From Actinomycetes bacterium (GTDB lineage Bacteria > Actinomycetota > Actinomycetes > Mycobacteriales > Mycobacteriaceae): DNA of 12,354 nt. Under the pieces are notes generated by a model, which was not told the origin of the DNA, searched no databases, and saw nothing but the letters and a program-made list of their open reading frames with translations. Of this stretch, positions 6,357 to 12,354 are shown in pieces. The first letter of the stretch is position 1, and each line of letters starts with the position of its first letter. The stretch spans positions 1 through 12,354 of the forward strand of contig JAHZJY010000304.1 in NCBI GenBank assembly GCA_022600695.1, given 5' to 3'. The position numbers and the translations under genes were made by a program.

Positions 6357-7763
6357 CTAGCGCGGCTTGGCTTTCCGCTTCTCCCGTACCCGGACATTAA
6401 TCCGAATCGGTGAACCGTCGAAACCGAACGTCTCACGCAGGCGGCGTTCCAGGAAACGCCGGTAGCCCGCTTCCAGGAACCCGGTGCTGAACAGAACGAA
6501 GGTCGGGGGCCGGGAAGTGGCCTGGGTGGCGAACAGGATTCGCGGCTGTTTGCCACCGCGGACCGGCGGCGGGGTGGCGGCGACGACCTCCTTGAGCCAG
6601 CCGTTCAGCTGCCCGGTCGAGATCCGGCTGTCCCAGGAGTCGAGCGCGGTTTCCATGGCGGGCACCAGTTTCTGCACCGCACGACCGGTCCTGGCGGAGA
6701 TGTTGACCCGGGGCGCCCACTGTAGTTGTGCCAGTTGCAGGTCGATCTCGCGATCGAGGAGGAAGCGGCGGTCTTCATCGACCAGATCCCACTTGTTGAA
6801 AGCAATGACCAGAGCCCGTCCGGCCTCGATCACCAGGGACAGCACCCGTTGATCCTGCTCGGTGACCGGTTCCGATCCGTCGATCAGCACGATCACCACC
6901 TCTGCGGCGTCGATGGCGCTGTGGGTGCGCACCGATGCGTAGAACTCATGCCCGCTGGCTTGGCCGACTTTGCGCCGCAGACCGGCCGTGTCGACGAAGC
7001 GCCAGAGTCTGCCGTCGAGTTCGATCATCGAGTCCACCGGGTCGACGGTGGTTCCGGCCGCATCGTGCACCACCGAACGCTGCGCCCCGGCCAGCCGGTT
7101 CAGCAGAGAGCTCTTGCCGACGTTCGGCTTACCCACCAATGCGACCCGCCGCGGGCCTCCGCCCGACGGTGCGGCCGCCGACACCGCCGGTAATTCGGCG
7201 ATCACGTCATCGAGTAGATCGGCGACCCCCCGGCCGTGAATGGCGCTCACCGGATGCGGTTCCCCCAACCCCAATGACCACAATGCCGCGGCGTCGGCTT
7301 CGCCTTTCTCGTTGTCCACCTTGTTGGCCGCCAGGAACACCGGCTTTCCGGACCGGCGCAGGCTCCGTGCGGCCGCCTCATCGCCGGCGGTGGCGCCGAC
7401 AAGGCCGTCGACCACCAGAATGACCGCATCAGCGGTCTGCATCGCCACAGCGGCCTGTTCGGCGACCAGTTGCTGCAAACCCTTGGCATCGGGTTCCCAA
7501 CCGCCGGTGTCCTGTACGACGAAGCGCCGACCGCTCCAGGAGGCGTCGTAGGAAACCCGGTCCCGGGTCACACCGGGCAGGTCCTGCACGACCGCCTCTC
7601 GCCGGCCCAGGATCCGGTTGACCAGGGTGGACTTGCCGACATTAGGCCTGCCGACCACCGCAACGACCGGCGGCGGGGCGCTGCGGTCACCGGCGTCTTC
7701 GGCGGACTGCTCCCCGGCGATTTCCCAGTCGCTCTCGTCAGACCAGGTGCCATCCCCGTTCAT
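6357..7763 (-). CDS. der: Ribosome assembly GTPase Der (EngA)
   Basis: Der is an essential double-GTPase that acts in maturation of the 50S ribosomal subunit. The 468 residues contain both G domains. G domain 1 has GRPNVGKS (38-45), DTGG (85-88) and NKVD (147-150). G domain 2 has GKPNVGKS (211-218), DTAG (258-261), NKWD (323-326) and a SAR motif (356-358). A C-terminal KH-like domain (about 380-468) has a basic tail, EKRKAKPR. About 30 acidic residues precede G1, as in other mycobacterial Der proteins. The ATG at 7763 overlaps the cmk stop as ATGA and is preferred to a start 12 codons upstream inside cmk. It is the last gene of the parA-like to der operon. It ends 41 nt from the convergent META gene, whose end faces it across a GC-rich stretch. 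Confidence 0.97.
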   Translation of the reverse strand: MNGDGTWSDESDWEIAGEQSAEDAGDRSAPPPVVAVVGRPNVGKSTLVNRILGRREAVVQDLPGVTRDRVSYDASWSGRRFVVQDTGGWEPDAKGLQQLVAEQAAVAMQTADAVILVVDGLVGATAGDEAAARSLRRSGKPVFLAANKVDNEKGEADAAALWSLGLGEPHPVSAIHGRGVADLLDDVIAELPAVSAAAPSGGGPRRVALVGKPNVGKSSLLNRLAGAQRSVVHDAAGTTVDPVDSMIELDGRLWRFVDTAGLRRKVGQASGHEFYASVRTHSAIDAAEVVIVLIDGSEPVTEQDQRVLSLVIEAGRALVIAFNKWDLVDEDRRFLLDREIDLQLAQLQWAPRVNISARTGRAVQKLVPAMETALDSWDSRISTGQLNGWLKEVVAATPPPVRGGKQPRILFATQATSRPPTFVLFSTGFLEAGYRRFLERRLRETFGFDGSPIRINVRVREKRKAKPR

Positions 7764-8455
7764 CGCACCGCCTTCGCTCGCTGTTCGACGAGATCGCACA
7801 GATGGGCGATCACCTCGGCCTCGGTCATATCGCTGGTATCGACGATCAGTGCGTCATCGGCAGGCTTCAGCGGCGAAACCGCCCGGGTGGAGTCCAGATG
7901 ATCCCGTCGACGAACGCCCGCCAGCACGGTCTCGAAGTCGTCAGGACGGCCTGCCCTGATGTTCTGCTCGTTGCGGCGCCGGGCCCGGGTCTCGGGTGTG
8001 GCGGTGAGGAAGATCTTCACATCCGCCTGCGGGAGGACCACCGTGCCGATATCGCGGCCCTCGACCACCACGCTGGTGGGTCCGCCGGCAAGTTCGCGCT
8101 GCCGGTTAAGCAGGTGCGCCCGTACTGCCGGCACCGCCGAGACCGACGACACCGCTCGCGTCACCTCGTCACCGCGGATCTCCGCCGAAACGTCCTCGCC
8201 GGCGAGGTAGGCGTGTTCGACCTCCGGGTCGAAACCGACCGATACCGACACCTCGGCCGCCGCGGCGACGGACTTGGGGTCGTCCAGATCCACCCCGGCC
8301 CGCAGCATCGCCAACGTCGCGATCCGGTACATCGCACCGGTGTCGAGGTAGCGCGCGCCCAGTGCCCGTGCCAGCCCCCTGGACACCGAGGACTTTCCCG
8401 TCCCGGCCGGACCGTCGATCGCGATCGCCACCCGGTGGATCGCCGTACCGTTCAT
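7760..8455 (-). CDS. cmk: Cytidylate kinase
   Basis: Cmk transfers a phosphate from ATP to CMP or dCMP, recycling the CMP released by RNA decay and lipid synthesis. The 231-residue protein shows the P-loop GPAGTGKS (15-22), the CMP-binding YLDTGAMYR segment (36-44), [12 protein letters not shown] in the NMP-binding region, and the Arg-rich lid with ARRRNEQ and [10 protein letters not shown]. Length and motif order are normal for the bacterial family. The ATG at 8455 overlaps the TGA of the pseudouridine synthase (4 bp), and its own TGA overlaps the der ATG (4 bp), so its translation is probably coupled on both sides. The cmk-der pair is conserved in actinobacteria (Rv1712-Rv1713). Confidence 0.97.
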   Translation of the reverse strand: MNGTAIHRVAIAIDGPAGTGKSSVSRGLARALGARYLDTGAMYRIATLAMLRAGVDLDDPKSVAAAAEVSVSVGFDPEVEHAYLAGEDVSAEIRGDEVTRAVSSVSAVPAVRAHLLNRQRELAGGPTSVVVEGRDIGTVVLPQADVKIFLTATPETRARRRNEQNIRAGRPDDFETVLAGVRRRDHLDSTRAVSPLKPADDALIVDTSDMTEAEVIAHLCDLVEQRAKAVR

Positions 8456-9219
8456 CGGCCCACCGCCCGATACAACTCGCCGACCTCTTTGCGGGTCAGT
8501 TGCCGGATGCTGCCCGGCCGTTGTTCCCCCAACGCCACCGATCCGATATCGGTTCGCACCAGTGCCTGCACCGGAAAGCCGACCGCCGCCAGTAGTCGCC
8601 GGACGATCCGCTTGCGGCCCTCGTGCAGGGTCACCCGAACCAGAGTCTTGCCCGGAACGGCATCAACCACGGCGAAATCGTCCAGTTGCACCGGTCCGTC
8701 GTCGAGTTCGATCCCGGCCCGCAGGGTCTTGCCCAGACCGCGCGGCACCGATCCGGCGACGGTGGCCAGATACGTTTTGGGCACCTCGAACGACGGGTGC
8801 ATCAAGCGATGTGCCAGGTCGCCGTCATTGGTCAGCAGCAGGAGTCCCTCGGTGTCGGCGTCGAGTCGGCCGACGTGAAACAGCTTCTTGTTTCCGCGCA
8901 CCCGATGCTCGACGAGATCCCCGATGCAGGGCCGGCCACGGTCATCGGACATCGTCGAATGCATACCGCGCGGTTTGTTCACCGCCAAATACACCATGGA
9001 GTCATCAACCACCACCCGGGCGCCGTCGACCCGGATCTCGGCGGTGCCGGGATCGACGCGGGTGCCCAGTTCGGTCACCAGCTGGCCGTCTACTTCGACG
9101 CGGCCGTCGGTGATCATCCGCTCGGCCACCCTCCGGGAGGCGATCCCGGCCTGGGACAACACTTTCTGCAGCCGGACGCCGTCGGCGCCGGGCCGGGCGG
9201 CATCCCCGGGGTCAGACAT
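8452..9219 (-). CDS. RluB/RsuA-type rRNA pseudouridine synthase
   Basis: A 255-residue enzyme expected to isomerise a uridine in ribosomal RNA. The N-terminal S4 RNA-binding domain covers about residues 15-60 ([16 protein letters not shown], then GRVEVDG). The catalytic domain follows with NKPRG (81-85) and the signature [17 protein letters not shown] (117-133), in which Asp120 is the catalytic residue. The C-terminal [17 protein letters not shown] motif is also typical. It resembles M. tuberculosis Rv1711 in length and place. RluB (23S) is the more likely match than RsuA (16S), but the target site cannot be read from sequence. The start at 9219 overlaps the scpB stop by 8 bp. An ATG 4 codons earlier (9231) is possible, and a more distant upstream start is unlikely. 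Confidence 0.94.
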   Translation of the reverse strand: MSDPGDAARPGADGVRLQKVLSQAGIASRRVAERMITDGRVEVDGQLVTELGTRVDPGTAEIRVDGARVVVDDSMVYLAVNKPRGMHSTMSDDRGRPCIGDLVEHRVRGNKKLFHVGRLDADTEGLLLLTNDGDLAHRLMHPSFEVPKTYLATVAGSVPRGLGKTLRAGIELDDGPVQLDDFAVVDAVPGKTLVRVTLHEGRKRIVRRLLAAVGFPVQALVRTDIGSVALGEQRPGSIRQLTRKEVGELYRAVGR

Positions 9220-9883
9220 CGGTGTCGACATCGATCGGGGCGGACTGCTCCGGCCTGGACGGACCGGCCAGCTTGGCAAACCGCGGCTCGCTGTCGAGAC
9301 TTTCGCTGAGGTCTTCGATCACATCGACATCGGGCAGCAGCGGCGCGATATCGGGCAGCTCAGTCAGCGATGACAGTCCGAGCCGTTCCAAGAACAGCTC
9401 CGTGGTGGAGAAGGCGGTGGCACCGCTATCCGGATCGGTGCCGGATTCGGTGATCAGTCCGCGCGCCACCAATGTTCGCATCACCGCGTCGACACTGACA
9501 CCGCGAACGGCGCTGACCCTCGCCCGCGTCACCGGCTGACGGTAGGCCACCACGGCCAGTGTCTCCAGGGCGGCGCGGGTCAGCTTGGACCGCGCTCCGT
9601 CGAGCAATAACCGCTCGACATACGGCGCGAACCGGGCCCGGGTGTACATTCGCCAGCCGCCCCCGGCCTCACGGAGTTCGATCCCGCTGTCGCGATCCTC
9701 CAGGCGCCCGGCCAGGGATTGCAGCGTCACGGTGACCTGGTGCACGGGCTGCTCGGTCGCCGAGGCCAACGCCTCGACGCTGACCGGAGTGTCCACCACC
9801 AGCAGCAGTGCCTCCAGCACCCGACCAAGCTCGGCGCCGTCGGCGTCGTCGGTAGCGTCGTCGGTCGTAGCGTCCTCGGTCAC
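9212..9883 (-). CDS. scpB: Segregation and condensation protein B (ScpB)
   Basis: ScpB forms the condensin complex with SMC and the kleisin ScpA, acting as a dimer of winged-helix proteins that compacts and separates the chromosome. The 223-residue protein has two winged-helix domains (about 18-95 and 98-175) with the family signature LTRAALETLAVVAYRQPVTRA (101-121) split across them. The first 17 residues are an acidic Asp/Thr/Ala run encoded by near-repeats of a 12-mer. The C-terminus is acidic and probably disordered. The GTG at 9883 overlaps the scpA TGA as GTGA. An upstream ATG at 9949 would overlap scpA by 70 bp and is less likely. An smc gene is not in this window, which is usual. Confidence 0.96.
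   Translation of the reverse strand: MTEDATTDDATDDADGAELGRVLEALLLVVDTPVSVEALASATEQPVHQVTVTLQSLAGRLEDRDSGIELREAGGGWRMYTRARFAPYVERLLLDGARSKLTRAALETLAVVAYRQPVTRARVSAVRGVSVDAVMRTLVARGLITESGTDPDSGATAFSTTELFLERLGLSSLTELPDIAPLLPDVDVIEDLSESLDSEPRFAKLAGPSRPEQSAPIDVDTDV
9843..9881. repeat. Near-repeats of a 12-mer encoding the acidic ScpB N-terminus
   Basis: GCGTCGTCGGTA (9843-9854) and GCGTCGTCGGTC (9855-9866) are adjacent. A third copy, GCGTCCTCGGTC (9870-9881), follows after 3 nt. All are in frame and encode the Asp/Thr/Ala-rich start of ScpB, so copy number could vary between strains without a frameshift. Confidence 0.7.
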
Positions 9884-10722
9884 GGCTGGACCTGCTCTTC
9901 CCACTCGGCTCTCACCAGTTCTTCGTTCACCATGCGGTTTCCGGTCCACGAAATCTGCAGCACTCCAAGCGGTTCGGATTGGTCGAATGCTACCGTCCGC
10001 GCCCGGTACAGCTCGAGCAGCGCCAGGAACCGCCCCACGATCAGGATCGGCTCGGCGCAGTCGGCAACCAGCTCAGAGAAGGACGCCCACTGACCCACTC
10101 CGCGATGCTGAAGCACCTCCAGCATCCGCTCGGCTTGTTCGGGAACCGATACCCGGGCCGCATGCAGGTGGCCGGTGCCCACCTCCGGAACCGGCCTCGG
10201 AGTGAAGACGGTCGCGGCGATCTCGGCGAAACGCTGGGCGTCCACGCCGATCATCACTTCCGGCAGCAGCTCGGAGAACTGTTCCTCCAGGGCCACTGAG
10301 CGGGGATAGCTGCGCAGTGCGGCCGCCTCCAGTTCGGCGAACATCTCGGCAACATGCTTGAAAGCCCGATATTGCAGCAACCGCGCGAAGAGCAGGTCAC
10401 GGACCTCAAGCAGGGCCAGGTCTTCGGCATCCTCGACTTCGCCGGCCGGCAGCAACCGGGCGGCCTTGAGGTCCAGGAGGGTGGCGGCGATGACCAGGAA
10501 TGTGGTGGTCTCGTCAAGCTCCAGCTGCGGGCCGATCTGTCGCGTGTAGGCGATGAAATCATCGGTCACCTGATGTAACGCAACCTCGGTGACGTCGAGC
10601 CGGTGGGCGAAGATCAGCTGTAACAACAGGTCGAAGGGGCCCTCGAAGTTGGTCAGCCGGACCCGGAAGCCGTTCTCCCGGCCCGGCTCGCAGCCCGCAT
10701 CGGGCGCAGGATGGTCGCTCAC
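9880..10722 (-). CDS. scpA: Segregation and condensation protein A, kleisin (ScpA)
   Basis: ScpA is the kleisin that bridges the SMC heads and binds the ScpB dimer. The 280-residue protein has the N-terminal helix motif LTNFEGPFDLLLQLI (23-37), a central helical part with TTTFLVIAATLLDLKAARLLP (about 72-92), and a C-terminal winged helix (about 205-270) that contacts the SMC head. Length is in the family range. The GTG at 10722 overlaps the TGA of the ParA-like gene (GTGA), and its own TGA overlaps scpB (GTGA), so the three are likely made in linked amounts. The same order is found in M. tuberculosis (Rv1708-Rv1709-Rv1710). Confidence 0.96.
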   Translation of the reverse strand: MSDHPAPDAGCEPGRENGFRVRLTNFEGPFDLLLQLIFAHRLDVTEVALHQVTDDFIAYTRQIGPQLELDETTTFLVIAATLLDLKAARLLPAGEVEDAEDLALLEVRDLLFARLLQYRAFKHVAEMFAELEAAALRSYPRSVALEEQFSELLPEVMIGVDAQRFAEIAATVFTPRPVPEVGTGHLHAARVSVPEQAERMLEVLQHRGVGQWASFSELVADCAEPILIVGRFLALLELYRARTVAFDQSEPLGVLQISWTGNRMVNEELVRAEWEEQVQP

Positions 10723-11579
10723 GTGCCGAAGCGGTCGATGACCTCGCGGGCCAGCGCGCGGTACGCCTGTGCGCCCGCGGATTTCGGGGCCCAGGTGGTG
10801 ATGGGTTCACCGGCGACGCTGGTTTCGGGGAATCGGACGGTACGGCTGATGACGGTGTCGAAAACCAGGTCGCCGAATCGTTCGATCACCCGGGCCATCA
10901 CCTCGCGGGAATTGATGGTGCGGCTGTCGAACCGGGTGACCAGAATGCCACTGATGGTCAGCTTCGGATTCAACCGGTCACGCACCTTGTCCACGGTGTC
11001 GGTGAGCAGCGCCAATCCGCGCAGCGAGAAGAACTCGCACTCGGTGGGGATGAGCACCCCGTCCGAGCAGGCCAGTGCGTTGACGGTGAGCAGCCCCAGC
11101 GAGGGCTGGCAATCGATGAGTACATAGTCGTAGCTGTCGAGTACCGGGCGGAGTGCGCGGCCCAGGGTCTGCTCCCGACCGACCTCGTTGACCAGCTGGA
11201 TCTCGGCCGCCGACAGGTCGATATTGCTCGGAACGAGGTCCAGACCGGGCACCCGGGTGGGGATCAGCACGTCGGCGATTCCGACCCGTGGCTCGACCAT
11301 CAGATTGTGCACGGTGTGGGCCAGTTCGTAGTGCGGCACACCCAGGCCGGCCGACAGCGCACCCTGCGGGTCCAGATCCACCAGCAGCACCCGCCGGCCA
11401 TACTCCGCCAGTGCCGCCCCCAGGTTGATGGTGGAGGTGGTCTTGCCCACCCCTCCCTTCTGGTTGCACATCGAGATCACCACGGCCGGTCCGTGGCTGG
11501 TCGGCGGCGTCGGCATCGGGATCGGCCGGGCGGGCCGGCCGGTGGGCCCGATCATGGCGTCATCGTGCTCGTCGGTCAC
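10719..11579 (-). CDS. ParA-family (Soj-like) ATPase, orphan copy
   Basis: A 286-residue ATPase of the ParA/MinD class. It has the deviant Walker A KGGVGKTT (41-48) with the signature lysine, the Walker A' region VLLVDLDPQG (64-73), and YVLIDCQPSLG (152-162) as Walker B. The first 30 residues are Pro/Gly-rich and probably disordered. No parB gene and no parS-like palindrome lie nearby, so it is not the usual parAB pair. In M. tuberculosis the matching gene is Rv1708, distinct from the chromosomal ParA at Rv3918c. Its place at the head of scpAB suggests a part in chromosome organisation, which is inference. The GTG start is supported by AGGAG 7 nt upstream, the best ribosome binding site in the window. 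Confidence 0.93.
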   Translation of the reverse strand: MTDEHDDAMIGPTGRPARPIPMPTPPTSHGPAVVISMCNQKGGVGKTTSTINLGAALAEYGRRVLLVDLDPQGALSAGLGVPHYELAHTVHNLMVEPRVGIADVLIPTRVPGLDLVPSNIDLSAAEIQLVNEVGREQTLGRALRPVLDSYDYVLIDCQPSLGLLTVNALACSDGVLIPTECEFFSLRGLALLTDTVDKVRDRLNPKLTISGILVTRFDSRTINSREVMARVIERFGDLVFDTVISRTVRFPETSVAGEPITTWAPKSAGAQAYRALAREVIDRFGT

Positions 11580-11586
11580 GCCTCAA

Positions 11587-11591
11587 CTCCT
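11587..11591 (-). promoter_or_regulatory. Ribosome binding site deciding the GTG start of the ParA-like gene
   Basis: AGGAG on the minus strand with a 7-nt spacer to the GTG at 11579. It is the only strong Shine-Dalgarno match at a gene start in this window, which fits this gene being the entry point of the telescoped operon. Confidence 0.8.
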
Positions 11592-11643
11592 AGACGGGCC
11601 GCCCGGATCAGGACAATCGGCGGCGTGGCGAACATCGGCGCAG

Positions 11644-11649
11644 AGTCTA
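11644..11649 (-). promoter_or_regulatory. Candidate -10 element for the parA-like to der operon
   Basis: TAGACT (TANNNT) on the minus strand lies in the 118-nt gap between xerD and the ParA-like gene. It would give a leader of about 55-60 nt carrying the AGGAG site. No convincing -35 hexamer is seen. Reading through from xerD is an alternative. Confidence 0.35.
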
Positions 11650-11697
11650 TCGGTGGGCCGGCGCCGAGCGGGCCCGCATGGCCGTTAAGGACCGCCG

Positions 11698-12354
11698 TCA
11701 CGCCCTCGGATGCGCCCCTGCCCACACCTCCCGCAGCGCGTTGACCGTGACCAGGGTGTAGATCTGGGTCGTCGTGACCGAAGCGTGGCCCAGCAGTTCC
11801 TGGACCACCCGGACATCAGCGCCACCGTCGAGCAGATGGGTCGCGAACGAGTGCCGAAGGGTATGTGGTGATACCGCCGCGGTGATACCGGCCCGCTCGG
11901 CCGAGTCTTGTAGTACCTGCCAGGCGCTTTGCCGAGACAGCCGACCGCCGCGGGCGTTGAGGAAGATGGCCCCCCCGGGGCCGGGGCGGGATCGTCCCGG
12001 GGCGGATCCGGCGCCGCGAACGGCCAGGTCCGGACGCCCGCGGACCAGGTAGGCATCCAGCGCGGCGATGGCCGGTCGGCCCACCGGCACCAACCGCTGC
12101 TTGCCACCCTTGCCGCGCAGCAGCACCGATCGCGCCTCGGTGTCGACATCGTCGACGTCAAGGCCCACCGCTTCGGAGATCCGGGCTCCGGTGGAGTACA
12201 GCACCTCCAGCAGTGCGCGGTTGCGCAGGGCCAGCGGACCGTCGGTGGGCGCATCCCCACCGGCGCCGTCGAGCAGTGCCAGCACCTCATCGAGCGGAAG
12301 GCTCTTGGGCAGGCGGCGGCTGGGAGTCGGCGGTTTGACCGCCCGGGCGACATC
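11698..12354 (-). CDS. xerD: Site-specific tyrosine recombinase XerD, C-terminal 218 residues (cut by the window edge)
   Basis: With XerC, XerD resolves chromosome dimers at dif. The start lies outside the window, so about the first 90-95 of some 310 residues are missing. All six catalytic residues are visible (numbered in this fragment): Arg58 in GARISEA, Lys82 in GKGGK, His164 and Arg167 in [10 protein letters not shown], His190 in LLGHAS, and the Tyr199 nucleophile in TQIYTLV. Spacing matches E. coli XerD (R148, K172, H244, R247, H270, Y279, from memory) except between Lys and the first His, which is 10 residues longer here. The excess falls in a Gly/Pro/Arg-rich loop (about 112-129) before IFLNARGG. 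XerD rather than XerC is inferred from its place beside parA and scpAB, as in M. tuberculosis (Rv1701). Confidence 0.93.
   Translation of the reverse strand, partial: DVARAVKPPTPSRRLPKSLPLDEVLALLDGAGGDAPTDGPLALRNRALLEVLYSTGARISEAVGLDVDDVDTEARSVLLRGKGGKQRLVPVGRPAIAALDAYLVRGRPDLAVRGAGSAPGRSRPGPGGAIFLNARGGRLSRQSAWQVLQDSAERAGITAAVSPHTLRHSFATHLLDGGADVRVVQELLGHASVTTTQIYTLVTVNALREVWAGAHPRA

Noticed and set aside
7802..8878. 358-residue plus-strand open frame antisense to cmk and the pseudouridine synthase
   Set aside because: It is the mirror of two certain genes and spans their overlap. It is Arg/His/Gly-rich with no motif, so it is a compositional shadow.
10717..10728. parS-like site around the CACGTG at the scpA start
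   Set aside because: Only the central CACGTG matches. The flanks do not form the 16-bp parS palindrome, and the hexamer is explained by the GTGA overlap of the two genes.
11655..11675. Hairpin terminator after xerD
   Set aside because: GGGCC and GGCCC pair over only 5 bp with an 11-nt loop, there is no T-tract, and such palindromes are common at this base composition.

Overview
The window looks like chromosomal DNA from a mycobacterium or a close relative (Mycolicibacterium-like). Base composition is GC-rich, GTG starts are common, genes are tightly packed, and there is a mycothiol ligase gene (mshC). The proteins closely resemble what I remember of M. tuberculosis Rv2125, Rv2130c-Rv2131c and Rv1701/Rv1708-Rv1713. 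The content is mostly conserved housekeeping genes. I see no phage, insertion sequence, CRISPR, toxin-antitoxin or defence island.

Left part (1-3470): a short upstream region carries a possible minus-strand promoter for a gene beyond the left edge. It is followed on the plus strand by a PAC2-family gene and a two-gene acyl-CoA dehydrogenase pair. The first of the pair keeps the catalytic glutamate and the second does not, as in the heteromeric (alpha2beta2) mycobacterial enzymes.

Middle (3484-6315): an eroded DUF1254-family remnant lies directly after mshC on the minus strand. It has an internal deletion, a frame change and a 14-bp tandem duplication. The cysQ-mshC pair is coupled with a 1-nt gap and links PAP removal and sulfur assimilation to mycothiol synthesis. 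Divergent from cysQ is a small META-domain lipoprotein gene.

Right part (6357-12354, minus strand): a telescoped operon runs parA-like, scpA, scpB, rluB-like pseudouridine synthase, cmk, der, and every neighbouring pair overlaps by 4 or 8 bp. Upstream of it is the 3' part of xerD, cut by the window edge. The operon joins chromosome segregation and condensation (ParA-like, ScpAB, XerD) to ribosome maturation (pseudouridine synthase, Der) and CDP supply (Cmk).

The most interesting points are the DUF1254 relic, a series of starts that look leaderless (a TANNNT or similar -10 element 6-7 nt before the start codon), and the junction between the Rv2125-Rv2131 block and the inverted Rv1713-Rv1701 block. 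That junction fits an inversion roughly symmetric about the replication terminus, if my memory of M. tuberculosis gene order is right.
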